From Macrotrachela quadricornifera (lineage: Eukaryota > Rotifera > Eurotatoria > Philodinida > Philodinidae): a stretch of DNA of 64,000 nt. Location of the stretch: positions 770,159 through 834,158 of the forward strand of contig JAJEKB010020892.1 of NCBI GenBank assembly GCA_022393335.1, in the 5' to 3' direction. This document shows, piece after piece, positions 35,912 to 45,384 of the stretch; position 1 is the first letter of the stretch; the number at the start of each line of letters is the position of its first letter. The notes below the pieces were generated by a model. The model worked only from the letters and a program-made list of their open reading frames with translations, had not been told where the DNA came from and searched no databases. The position numbers and the translations under genes are program-made.

Positions 35912-38584
35912 GAGTTATAATTAAATGAGCAATAAAATAATCCAAACGAGCAATAATGAAATTTGGCAATAAATACACTGAATGAGCAATAATATACTGA
36001 ATGAGCAATATTGATACTGAGTGGGCAATAATAATAATAAATGAGCAATAAAGATACTAAAGCAACAATAATTATATTGAATGACCAATAATTTATTTAA
36101 ACTAAAAATAAATTCTGTGTAAAAAAGGCAATATGGATACATTGAATTTGTAGTGCAATTCATATTTGTTGTATGTTTCTATTCTTTCTCTGTATCACGT
36201 CGTGTAGATGACACATACGTCATATATATATGTATTCTTCTTTTTATTTTTTTCCTTTTCTTCCAAGTCAGGTATACTCCAAGCATTTACTCGTCTAGGT
36301 AATTTTCCACTCGCTGATTTTTCCCTGATATCTTGAATTTTTCCTATCGTACTGGTATATAAACTGTGCCAGTTTGGACAATAAAGTCGAATATCTAAAA
36401 TCATTCAATTAGAGTGAATTTACTGTTAACAATTTATCCATACGGATACGGAATTCTTCAGTTCGTCGAAGTAATATATATACTTTATGGAAATGGCTCA
36501 ATCACAACGTGTGACACAATATATTTCTGATAATGAAAGTGACAATGATGTGGAAGAGAAGTCTTCGAATACAAGTGGATTGATCAAACAAAGAGCAAAA
36601 CATAATAGACGAAATTGGATCCCAATATGCACATATAAAAGAAAAGATGGTGCCATTGATAAAATCAAAGCTGATGGGATATGGAGTAAAACTCATACTA
36701 ATACAACTAGTGAAGGGAAACGGGTTTACTACAGATGTAATCAAGTGAAACGACGTGGAAAACAATGTCCAGCTAGTATTCATCTTTTATATCATAGTGA
36801 AAATGAAGATGTAACAATGTATGAAACTGGAAATGATCATTTTCATGAAGAACCAAAATCAACTGGCATCAATCAACAATCAAAAGTACTAATAGACGAA
36901 TTGTTCAAACTGAAACTCAAGCCAAAACGAATATTAGAAACATTGGAAGAAAAAGGTTTACCTGTTCCTTTAAAGAAACAGTTATCTAATTATTTAATAT
37001 CATTAAGAGAAAAGTCTTTCGGTACTGCAAGTATAAGTTTAGGTGAGCTGGAAAGTTGGTGTCAAGAACACTCAGCTATACCTGATAATGTTGATGAACC
37101 TTGGGTGCAAAGATATCAGATCGAATATGAAGATGAGTTAAATGATGATGATGACGACGACGATGATGATGGGAATAAATTTCGATTCTTTGTTACAAGC
37201 AAACGATTATTATTCAATGCAACTATTTCAAATAGGATTCATACGGATGCCACATATAAGTTAGTGTGGCAGGGGTTTCCTTGTCTTATTATTGGGACGA
37301 CCGATATGATGAAGCAATTTCATCCGTATGGATTCGCTGTTTGTTCGAATGAAAAAGAAAAAGATTTTAAATTTATATTTATGTGTATTCGTGATGGTCT
37401 ACGCGATTTAAACTTGGAAATGAATGAACAAAATTTGGTATTAATTGCAGACGGTTCTGATGCTATTAGAAATGCATTTACAGATGTATTTGGACAGGAT
37501 CATAGTATGGTTATGTGCTGGTTCCACATGCGCGAACGTGTAGAAAAAAAGTTATGTTTAATAGAAGATAAAGATTTACATAATGAAATTATGGATGATA
37601 TTGATACATTACAACTGTCCAAAAGTAAAACGATATTTGATATTGCTACCAAATTATTCTTAAAAAAATGGAAGAACGAAGTAAGATTTATTGACTATTT
37701 TTCAAGTGAATGGTTAGGATCAAAAAACGGTTGGTACGAAGGTGTTGAAATGTATGTTCCAAGCACAAATAATGCCCTGGAAGCAACAAATCGTGTCATA
37801 AAAGACGAAGATACAATAAGAGAACGTTTAGTATTATCAAGATTCACAGTTGTTGTAATGTCATTGGTCAATAAGTGGTCCAAAGAACGAAATCTTGATC
37901 GTGTTAATTCGAAAAAGTTCGAACACCAACCTTTAATCACATTATCATATTGGACAGATGGATACCATTGGGCAAAACAAAATAAAGAAGTTATCTCTGT
38001 TCTAAAGGGTGATGTAACAATGTATTATTTGCCTGCTGGTGAAGAAACTACGATAACAGAGAAACAAACTAAACGGTATGAAGCTTGCAGGTTTAATTTA
38101 TTTGGCACTTACAAGTCAGTCTACTTCACAATATGGTGCGTATGCTTATCTAACAATGCTGAAGAATGGAGAAAAGCAACTTGCACCTGTCCATCATTCC
38201 TTAAAAACTATATCTGCAAACACGTCATCGGTATGTCCATCAGGTTAAAATATTGCAAACCTCCACCAGAAGCAAAAAATGTGGAAATTGGTAAAAAAAG
38301 AAAAAGAGGCAGACCATCTAAAGCAAAACAAGCCTTATTGATACAATAGTATTATATTTGCTCATTTCGCTTTTTCTTATTTTCAATTGTATATATAAAA
38401 ACTGTAGTTTATCTTTTTTTTATTACTCAAAAACCAAATCATTACTGCTGTTTAATGAATTAATTACTATACACTTCATAATAAAAAATTGCTCAAAAAA
38501 CATTCTTTATTGCTCAAAGATTATTGCTAATTTTTATTTTTATTATTGCACATTCTGATATTATTATTGCCAAAATAAATACTA
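35912..38584 (+). mobile_element. Mutator-like (MULE) transposon inserted in the PPR gene
   Basis: About 2.67 kb, flanked by identical 12-mers GCCTTTTTAAAT (35900-35911 and 38585-38596). The usual MULE target duplication is about 9 bp, and microhomology may lengthen it here. Removing the element and one 12-mer restores an uninterrupted PPR reading frame. Ends are imperfect inverted repeats about 200 bp deep, built from recurring GAGCAATA / GCAATAAT motifs at the left and TATTGCTC / ATTATTGC motifs at the right. These may be transposase binding sites. It carries one intact transposase gene. Confidence 0.9.
36487..38349 (+). CDS. MULE transposase (FLYWCH finger + DDE + SWIM finger)
   Basis: 620 aa, uninterrupted. 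Residues about 45-118 resemble a FLYWCH/WRKY-GCM zinc finger (ADGIWSKTH...YYRCNQVKRRGKQCPASI, then ...NDHFHEE with final histidines). The MULE transposase core spans about 230-450, with candidate catalytic D254 (HTDATYKL), D322 (LIADGSD) and E432 (NNALEATNRV), and the family CWFHMRERV block in between. The SWIM zinc finger C-x-C-x8-C-x-H is at 566-579 (CTCPSFLKNYICKH). An AT-hook-like tail KKRKRGRPSK is near 600. An acidic run (DDDDDDDDDG) is encoded by a GAT/GAC microsatellite near residue 220. It catalyses cut-and-paste transposition of its own element. All expected residues are present, so activity is possible. Confidence 0.92.
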   Translation: MEMAQSQRVTQYISDNESDNDVEEKSSNTSGLIKQRAKHNRRNWIPICTYKRKDGAIDKIKADGIWSKTHTNTTSEGKRVYYRCNQVKRRGKQCPASIHLLYHSENEDVTMYETGNDHFHEEPKSTGINQQSKVLIDELFKLKLKPKRILETLEEKGLPVPLKKQLSNYLISLREKSFGTASISLGELESWCQEHSAIPDNVDEPWVQRYQIEYEDELNDDDDDDDDDGNKFRFFVTSKRLLFNATISNRIHTDATYKLVWQGFPCLIIGTTDMMKQFHPYGFAVCSNEKEKDFKFIFMCIRDGLRDLNLEMNEQNLVLIADGSDAIRNAFTDVFGQDHSMVMCWFHMRERVEKKLCLIEDKDLHNEIMDDIDTLQLSKSKTIFDIATKLFLKKWKNEVRFIDYFSSEWLGSKNGWYEGVEMYVPSTNNALEATNRVIKDEDTIRERLVLSRFTVVVMSLVNKWSKERNLDRVNSKKFEHQPLITLSYWTDGYHWAKQNKEVISVLKGDVTMYYLPAGEETTITEKQTKRYEACRFNLFGTYKSVYFTIWCVCLSNNAEEWRKATCTCPSFLKNYICKHVIGMSIRLKYCKPPPEAKNVEIGKKRKRGRPSKAKQALLIQ

Positions 38585-38596
38585 GCCTTTTTAAAT

Positions 38597-38721
38597 TGTT
38601 TATTATCATTTAAGAATTTCATTTGTTTATTTAAATTATTATTAGATTCAATTATTATTGAACGTTTTATCAAAAATTTTATAAATAATAAACGATGATC
38701 ATTTAATAATTTAATCAACAT
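38597..38721 (-). pseudogene. 5' end of PPR-DYW exon 1, beyond the MULE
   Basis: ATG 38719-38721 begins MLIKLLNDHRLLFIKFLIKR, continues through LNDNKQF and runs into the 12 bp duplicated flank. The frame continues exactly in the other half (KKALELFDKYRK) at 35911. The basic, hydrophobic, acid-poor start suits a mitochondrial presequence. Confidence 0.8.
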
Positions 38722-39267
38722 TTATTTATTTATATTTAATCAGTTTATTTTAATACAAATAAAAGATTTTTTTTAAATGATTTTTATCTTTAATATATTG
38801 ATATTGGTTATTTATTTCTTACCAATCAATATTAATGCAATTCAACGAGAAATCTTTCTTAATCAAATAGAAAGAAAAATATGAATATTAATCGGTTTTT
38901 TTTTTTAGAAAATTTTTCTAAATTTATAATGAAAAATAATATATCTTTGAAATATAAGAAAAATGTATCATTTATTTTTATCATTGATAACTGGTGTCAT
39001 CTATTTTTAAATAAACTTTAGTTTCAAATTAATACCTAGGGTTATAGACATTACTTGACAAATAACTCTAGATCAGATCGAGAAATATAATATATAAATA
39101 ATGCATTTTGTTCAGCTTTCAATGCTCTATCATTTAGTATATTACACAAGAAATTTGGTTAAGCTTTTGTCATCATTTTAAAATCATCTTTATATATAGA
39201 ATTTTTGACAAAATTCTTAAGATAGCCTCCTAACTGTTCGACAGTAAAACTGATCTTACTTTTTACT
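38722..39267. other. Upstream region of the PPR-DYW gene
   Basis: Very AT-rich. It presumably contains the PPR promoter, but no specific motif stands out. Confidence 0.35.
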
Positions 39268-39520
39268 AGTAACATCTAACCTCCCATCCTGACACAAACA
39301 CACATACAAACAATTGATTTTTATATCACCTTCCTTTTAGTCGAGAGGATAAATTGAGCAATACACATTTTATTTTACAATGTGCTTCTCAAAATAGAAC
39401 TTGGTCTGAGAACTAGAGTACTTCATGACTTATATGTGGCTCGAATTATAGTGGCTCAAAGCTTCATGGTATCATCTAGTATCGTAGTTGAAGACCTAAC
39501 AGTATGTTCTAGTATAGTAA
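39268..39520 (+). repeat. Dispersed repeat, copy 2
   Basis: Second copy of the roughly 245 bp repeat at 28130-28376, same orientation and visibly similar throughout. It has a few-base insertion (ACACACATAC) after ACACAAAC. Confidence 0.75.
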
Positions 39521-40184
39521 TACTTGCAAAGTAATAATCGCGCCGAAACTGTTTTACAAAGAAGAACAATAGCGCTCACCAACCAAGAATACTTTTTCGG
39601 GTATGATACTTCCGGTTTGTGGTTGCCTTTATTCTGTTCTAAGATTGGCACTTCCTCGTAGTGAGTACACCTGTTCTCCTCTAAGAAGAGTTACTTTGCA
39701 CAAAGTGCTTCTAATGTATATTAGAAAACATGAATCGAAATGTCATGGTAAAGCATGGATGGAAAAGTGAGCTCTAAACGTGGAGCTTACGTGTGAAGCT
39801 CTCTTTCCTTGACCGAAATAATACCATCAAAATGAATTCATTAATCTCCAATCACCTAACATCTCCGAAGTTTTACTCAATGATCCAGTACGCCTAGTAT
39901 TAGGCTGGCTATAACGACTAATGCAGATACTTTTGAAAATGTAAAGCAAATCTGCTTCTCCTCTAACGACAGTTGTTGTGTTCTGCAAAGGTTTGCATAT
40001 TTGACTTTCTTCATTATGTGCGCGTACTGTGACAAAGTATTGTGTCTGGAATACTTTTTCGAAAAAGATGTCGTTTTATCGTCGTTTTTTTTTCTCATTT
40101 CATTCAAGAACAGTTTGTTTTATGATTCAAAAAGTCTATCGAACGAAACGGATAGAAAACCAAACGACGAACCGGGAGTAAAAA
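39521..40184. other. Unassigned stretch
   Basis: No gene seen. Overlapping short open frames on both strands (39877-40329) have no recognisable domain. Confidence 0.35.
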
Positions 40185-41149
40185 CCCTAGTCGAACATCT
40201 TGTAAGCAAGATCTTGAAAAAGATAATTTGATTTTTATGAAAAAGCATATCTTGATGATATCTTATATATCTGTACTCCAGATCTTGGGAAGATCTGTTC
40301 CAAGATCTCAAGACACTGAAAAGATTCAAGAAAATTTAAGCTAAAATTATCTTGTGCCAAGATCTTGAAAAGACTAAAGCGATATCATTAATATACAAAC
40401 AAAATTAAAAAGTTCTAATTAATCGTTCAAAAGCATACATAAATCATACGAAATCAGAAAAATATGTAAAAAAACATCTTTTACTGTACTCAAATGTATC
40501 GGCTAATGAAAACAGAGACTGAATATAAAAACAATAGACTTCTACAAACAAATCTTCATTCATTAGATTCGATAACGTTTTAAAACTTTGTTAATCAATC
40601 TAATATACGTTCTTTGACAATAAATTCCTGTCTTTTTTCAGATATTCATCACCTGTGTAATATTTCTTTTAGATATTAATAAACAGTCGATCAAACGATT
40701 CATCCATTATCGTGTTCTCATCTAGTGTTGAAATGTATAACGAAGATCATTCAAATTTAGAATTTATAGACTCGTCGTCTTTATGTTTTATCTTATTTTT
40801 TTTTATAAATTTTTATTGCATTTGCTATTTATATATGTGTTTTATCGTGTGTGGTTTTTTCAAGCGTCAGATCTAAGGATATTTTGTATAAGTTCTCGAG
40901 ATATTGATTATTACTGTGTAAAGTTTCATTTTATGTGTTCAAAATAGAGAAGAATATCGTACTAAATACAAAATCTCATGCTCAAGATCTCAATTATAGG
41001 TAGCCAAGATCTTAGTAAGATACTGAAGAATCACACATAAGAACTTTATAGTCTGTACCAAAGATCTGTCCAAAGATCTTATGTACAAGATAATCCAAAT
41101 ATCTGTACCTAAATTTCCATGATCTTGCTTACAAGATGTTCGACTAGGG
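40185..41149. mobile_element. Non-autonomous TIR element rich in AGATCTT motifs
   Basis: 965 bp bounded by identical inverted ends of about 29 bp starting CCCTAGTCGAACATCTTG. Both end regions (40185-40380 and 40975-41149) are packed with AAGATCTT/AGATCTTG motifs in both orientations, probable subterminal binding sites. The middle is AT-rich and non-coding. A target duplication is not clear. No transposase. Confidence 0.75.
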
Positions 41150-41820
41150 GGAATCCTTTAAATTCGCACACGACTATAAGATAAAGTGAGGAAAAGATAA
41201 TTAGATCTGAAATCTCACGAGAATGTAAGCTAGGGGTAGTAAAGTTATATTCAACTTATTAGTTGATTTCAATTTCACTGTTTTCAACGTAACTTTGCCA
41301 CATCTGATGTAAACAACATTTGTAATAAAAAACAGAAAATATGATTTCACGCACTTTTTTTCTTAGAAAATCTTTATGTACAGAAAAATGCTGTATCTTC
41401 TAAAAGAAGGATAGGTCAGATTTGAAACTTTTAGACTGTATATTTCTGCCTATTGCCGTTGGTTCTTAAAGATATATGAATGAATGGAATCGAAATCTTA
41501 CACCTGAATAAGGTTCCTCGTTAGTTGTATGCCTCTGGTGAAAATAAACACTACATGGAACGAAAAATTTTACATTAGTTGCCATTAGCTCCGCTGGATC
41601 GTTATTCGTCCTACAAGGTCTTCTTGTTTTCTCTAAGGAGACTATCCCCGATACACAATCTTTTTGATGACCTATAATCATATGAAATAAGATTTATGTG
41701 AAGATCTAAAGTTCAAAACTCAACTATCTTCTAATTAATAACAGAAAATAGCGCAGTTTAATTATTCATGTTATATTATGCAAAGCAAAAATGTACAGAT
41801 AAACTGAATAGAATAGTACG
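41150..41820. other. Intergenic; dispersed repeat fragment
   Basis: About 41475-41515 matches 18280-18320 in inverted orientation. A 71-residue minus-strand open frame over it is not accepted. Confidence 0.4.
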
Positions 41821-41826
41821 AAAAAA

Positions 41827-42441
41827 TTAGTAGTAAGTGTAATATTGTTGAGGATTATTTGCAGTAATATAATATGGACGCGTATCCTTAGTGGTTGACA
41901 TCGAAATTAGACTTCCAGCAACGCATGAAGCAATAGAAATACTGAGTATTACAGCACCGAGTCCGACAAAAAGAAGGGCAGAACTGTAACCGATGGACAT
42001 GGACAATGTTAGTGATGGGGTCATTGCATTTGTAGATGCCTCTTTAAATAGAGTATTTAGTACTTCAGACCAATAGATTCCAGCACAGGCCAAAAGAAAG
42101 GCAACGGCCATGAGAAAGAAGATGACAGGAACTAGAGCAATGAATGATGGTATACGTTTAACGATAAGTACGGCCACTGCTGTGACAAAGCCGATAAAAA
42201 AAAGAGCGAGACCTACAATAGCCAAGATGGCTGGAGTCAGCACCACATCATTGGTACAGTCAGTTAAAGAATTGCTCGTTCCACATCTTTGCCACAAGCC
42301 AACTTGCACAGATGCTGGTATGGAGCTCATAGTCACTTTCATGACTAGCCAGGCATCGGTGGCAATGGCTATAATAATAACAATCATAGCCAGCAAACTA
42401 AGTATAATAATGACAAGAAGTGAAGTATACTTTTGATTCAT
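41827..42441 (-). CDS. Claudin/PMP22-like four-transmembrane protein
   Basis: 204 aa, intact single exon. Four hydrophobic helices lie at about 7-28, 69-94, 98-123 and 151-178, with short cytosolic N- and C-termini. The first extracellular loop carries the claudin/PMP22/EMP signature W31...G48-L49-W50..C53...C62. The length (about 200-230 aa is usual) and topology fit this superfamily of junction, membrane-trafficking or channel-accessory proteins. The tail ends NNPQQYYTYY; it is Tyr-rich and does not end in the Y-V PDZ ligand of classical claudins. Plasma membrane location is expected. Which subfamily it belongs to cannot be decided by eye. Confidence 0.8.
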   Translation of the reverse strand: MNQKYTSLLVIIILSLLAMIVIIIAIATDAWLVMKVTMSSIPASVQVGLWQRCGTSNSLTDCTNDVVLTPAILAIVGLALFFIGFVTAVAVLIVKRIPSFIALVPVIFFLMAVAFLLACAGIYWSEVLNTLFKEASTNAMTPSLTLSMSIGYSSALLFVGLGAVILSISIASCVAGSLISMSTTKDTRPYYITANNPQQYYTYY

Positions 42442-43670
42442 GTTCTTTCTTGTTTTGTATTAATAAAAAAGACTGATCAAAAATATAGTTGTGAAGTGAA
42501 TGAGGAATAAGTGATATTTGTCAATACTTAAAGAAAGATGAAATATGACATGGGATTATGGTGTGTGTATGTGTGAGTATACATAAGTGATTTATTTTAT
42601 AACGAACTATATACGCATAGAGACGATAGAAACAGCACTCACAACTGAATGAATAACCTTTTTCTTTTTGTATTTATGTATTGATGACAGAATGAAAAAC
42701 GTGATGACAGCGGATATATAAAATGAAAGGAAAAAATCTCTATGCTAATATGATGAGATCGATTTATTTTATAACGAAAATAGATAAGTAATAAAAAAAA
42801 AATTGGCAAATATTTTTCGGTGAAATGTTCTTCAAGAGTATGCTAAGATGCAGACCATGACGAAGTAATTCAAATTCTAAATTATGAATAGTAGAAAAGC
42901 AAGATGTGGTAGCAGTGAACCAGTTCGTTTCCATTAGTTTGATGCTTGTTCTGATTCAGGTTGATAATAATACATTCACAACTCACCATCACTTATTATT
43001 CGAAAAAGAAAGTCGTTTCCTTTCATTGTACAGCAAGTCAAAAGTTCTTGACATACTTCAATACGTTCATGTCTTTGATCAGGTATTAATGAGTTTCTCA
43101 TCCTTTTTAAAGAAAACTTTAATTATATGTAAATGTTTATATATAATCCAATGTATCGTGTCAGTTGAAATGCCAAAAGCATCTACTCTTTGCTGAATTA
43201 TAATTCGACAATCTCCGATAATCTAACATTCTATAGCTTTAATAGTTTTATCATCTGTTCGACCGCATTTAGGACCATCTTCAATAGAAATCTTGATGAA
43301 AATCTGATAAAATCCAACTGTATTAGGTCGGAATCTAACGTTATCCGAATTTTTCCTCTCAATAGATTCTAATGATTACGACAATATCTGAGAAGTAGAT
43401 GTGATGAGAACCGATCCGATTTTTTCCAACAAAAGTCGGTTTAGGTTTCAATCGGTTTTGCATGGATTTCTGACAAATTTCGAAGCAATTCGATATTGAA
43501 TCCAACAGTTTCATGTAGGATCTACAGGTCGAATTGAAGCCGTGAATGTACCGTGTACAGCCTGAAAACAGCGACTGGAATCAATTATTTGGGATGAGTA
43601 AAGTATTTAATACACCTTTAACTAAGACAAAAGAGCTGTAGAAAATAAAATATTATAATTCCAGAAAAAG
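42442..43670. other. Intergenic
   Basis: No supported gene. Open frames at 42906-43372 (+) show no domain. Confidence 0.35.
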
Positions 43671-45384
43671 TTACAATCGACCATTATTAAAAACATTAGT
43701 TCTTGTCAGAATTGTACCTGTTAAAGTACCATTAATAGTCATAACAACATTTGGTTTAAAAATATTTGAAATAAGTTTTTTTAATTGAACAACAGAAAAT
43801 ATCATTCCTAAACTTAATCCAACCATTGATGTTCCAATTGCAAGACATGTTATACGAATAGTTAATGGATGTTCTTCACCTGTAATAAGCATTATTATAA
43901 TAAGAATCATTGTTGGAAATCCAAGAAGATGTAAAAATCCAACTATAATAATAATACGTCGAATAGCAAGTAAATCTCGATGTTGTCGTCGTTTAATTAA
44001 TAATGATCGATTATTTGATTGTTTTCTAATAAATATTGTTATACGAATATAAATAATTGATAATAATAGAACAGGTATACCATATACTGTAAAAAATATC
44101 CAAAGAAAACCTCGAATATTAGATATTGGAACAAAACAAATATGATCGTTAGGTAAATAAATAATATCATCCAATATATATATTGGACATAATAAAATAA
44201 AAGCAAATATTAATTCAATAAAAAATATAATTATGTATAATCGACGATGTTGAAGTCATCGATAATGAGAATATACAATACGACAAAGACGAAATAATGC
44301 CTAGAAATAAACTATTTTATTTTAATGTTCTCAGTTACTACTATCTCTGTAATTCAAATACTCTTTTTTTTTTAATAAAAAGATAGAACTTGATATTCTC
44401 TACAAATTCATATATAATTCGACCATAAAACTATCTTAGGTGCATTTTAAAAAAAAATGAAAAGCAAAGACTATTACAAAAACAAAATATCCCAAAAGAT
44501 GCAGCTTGGAAAACTTCGTTTTTTTTGGTGGAAGATAAATTCGCTTTTTCTTATTTCATCATTTTATTGCCTGGTCTGTTATATTAAAGAATATAAAACA
44601 CACCACAAATTGCAATATGGAAAACTTGAAAATTTCCAAAGAAAAGATAAGAAAAAGTGAATTCATCTTCTATCAAAATTTTGCACATTCTGAAAACAAA
44701 AAAGTGTACACAAGTCGATTAAACTAATAGTTGGCTTCCATCGAATCCGTTAAGTATCCTTATGGGATTATCCCAGTTCGAGCTATTCGACCTGGAAACG
44801 GGCAGTTTCGGGTAATTCAGATGATTTCATGGGAGCAGTATCGCAACTAGGAAATATTCCGATTGATTCCCGGCTTGTTACTGCCGAAAACAGTGTTATT
44901 TCCTACAGATTCTATCCGGAAGTTCACGGATTCGAGCTCGCAGAATCTTCGACCTATTCATTTTTTTCAAATATATCCTAAGATAGTTTTATGACGAAAT
45001 TATATATGGATTTTTTGTCCATCGATTATTTATGTAAATAATATTAACCTGATTAATAAAACTCAAATACATGGCACAAAGTATCGATGAATAAATATAA
45101 GCCATGACTATACATGATGATGAATAAAATTCTCTTTGTTGAATATCACCTAATATCATTTGTATATTTAATACAAAAAATAATCCCATATAAATCAAAT
45201 TAATTAAATAAATATGAATAGAAAGTATAAAAATTGTTTTATTTTCACGTTTTATACGATTTTTAAAAAAATGATAAATAATTATAAATATTATTATTAA
45301 TGATATTAATAATCCAAATATAATTTCACAACATGTTATTAAATTTAATATCAATCCAGTTATTTTATTTTCATTACTTAACAT
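43671..45384 (-). pseudogene. Family-A-type GPCR with one in-frame TGA
   Basis: Model: complement(43671..44300, 45049..45384), 321 codons before the final stop, the usual length of short bdelloid GPCRs. Exon 1 gives TM1 (ITGLILNLITCCEIIFGLLI), TM2 and TM3 with an extracellular Cys (SSSCIVMAYIYSS). Donor CAG/GTTAAT joins acceptor TTTCTAG at phase 0. Exon 2 gives ALFRLCRIVYSHYR, then TGA (44256-44258), then LQHRRLYIII (TM4), a loop with HICFVP (Cys partner), TM5, TM6 (IRRIIIIVGFLHLLGFP) and TM7. Everything except the TGA is intact. The TGA could come from TGG or CGA by one transition. The 748 bp intron is unusually long. Ligand unknown. It may be a young pseudogene, an allele or a sequence error. 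Confidence 0.75.
44301..45048 (-). other. Long intron of the GPCR, with a GC-richer insert
   Basis: Between the two GPCR exons. About 44725-44955 is clearly less AT-rich than its surroundings and may be an inserted repeat fragment. No coding potential was recognised. Confidence 0.4.

Larger units (their letters stand above)
30426..38721 (-). pseudogene. PPR-DYW protein gene, interrupted by a MULE transposon
   Basis: Eleven exons on the minus strand: 38721..38597 plus 35911..35718 (exon 1, split by the transposon; 12 bp flank counted once), 35666..35580, 35515..35219, 35161..34865, 32585..32077, 32016..31935, 31880..31690, 31631..31538, 31157..30913, 30853..30596, 30541..30426. Phases agree at every junction, and nearly all introns are GT-AG. 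The product would be about 830 aa. It has a short basic hydrophobic N-terminus (MLIKLLNDHRLLFIKFLIKR, mitochondrial-targeting-like), then a long run of pentatricopeptide repeats, E-type motifs (GLSWTIINEQIH) and a DYW cytidine-deaminase domain. In plants such proteins bind organelle RNA and perform C-to-U editing. Lesions: the MULE in exon 1, a GG in place of the AG acceptor before exon 7, and a one-base deletion in exon 10. Presence in an animal points to ancient horizontal transfer (inferred). The family call is strong, and loss of function is likely. Confidence 0.88.

Noticed and set aside
36502..36783. Minus-strand open frame over the MULE transposase
   Set aside because: Antisense shadow.
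42110..42436. Plus-strand open frame over the claudin-like gene
   Set aside because: Antisense shadow of a well-formed four-TM protein.
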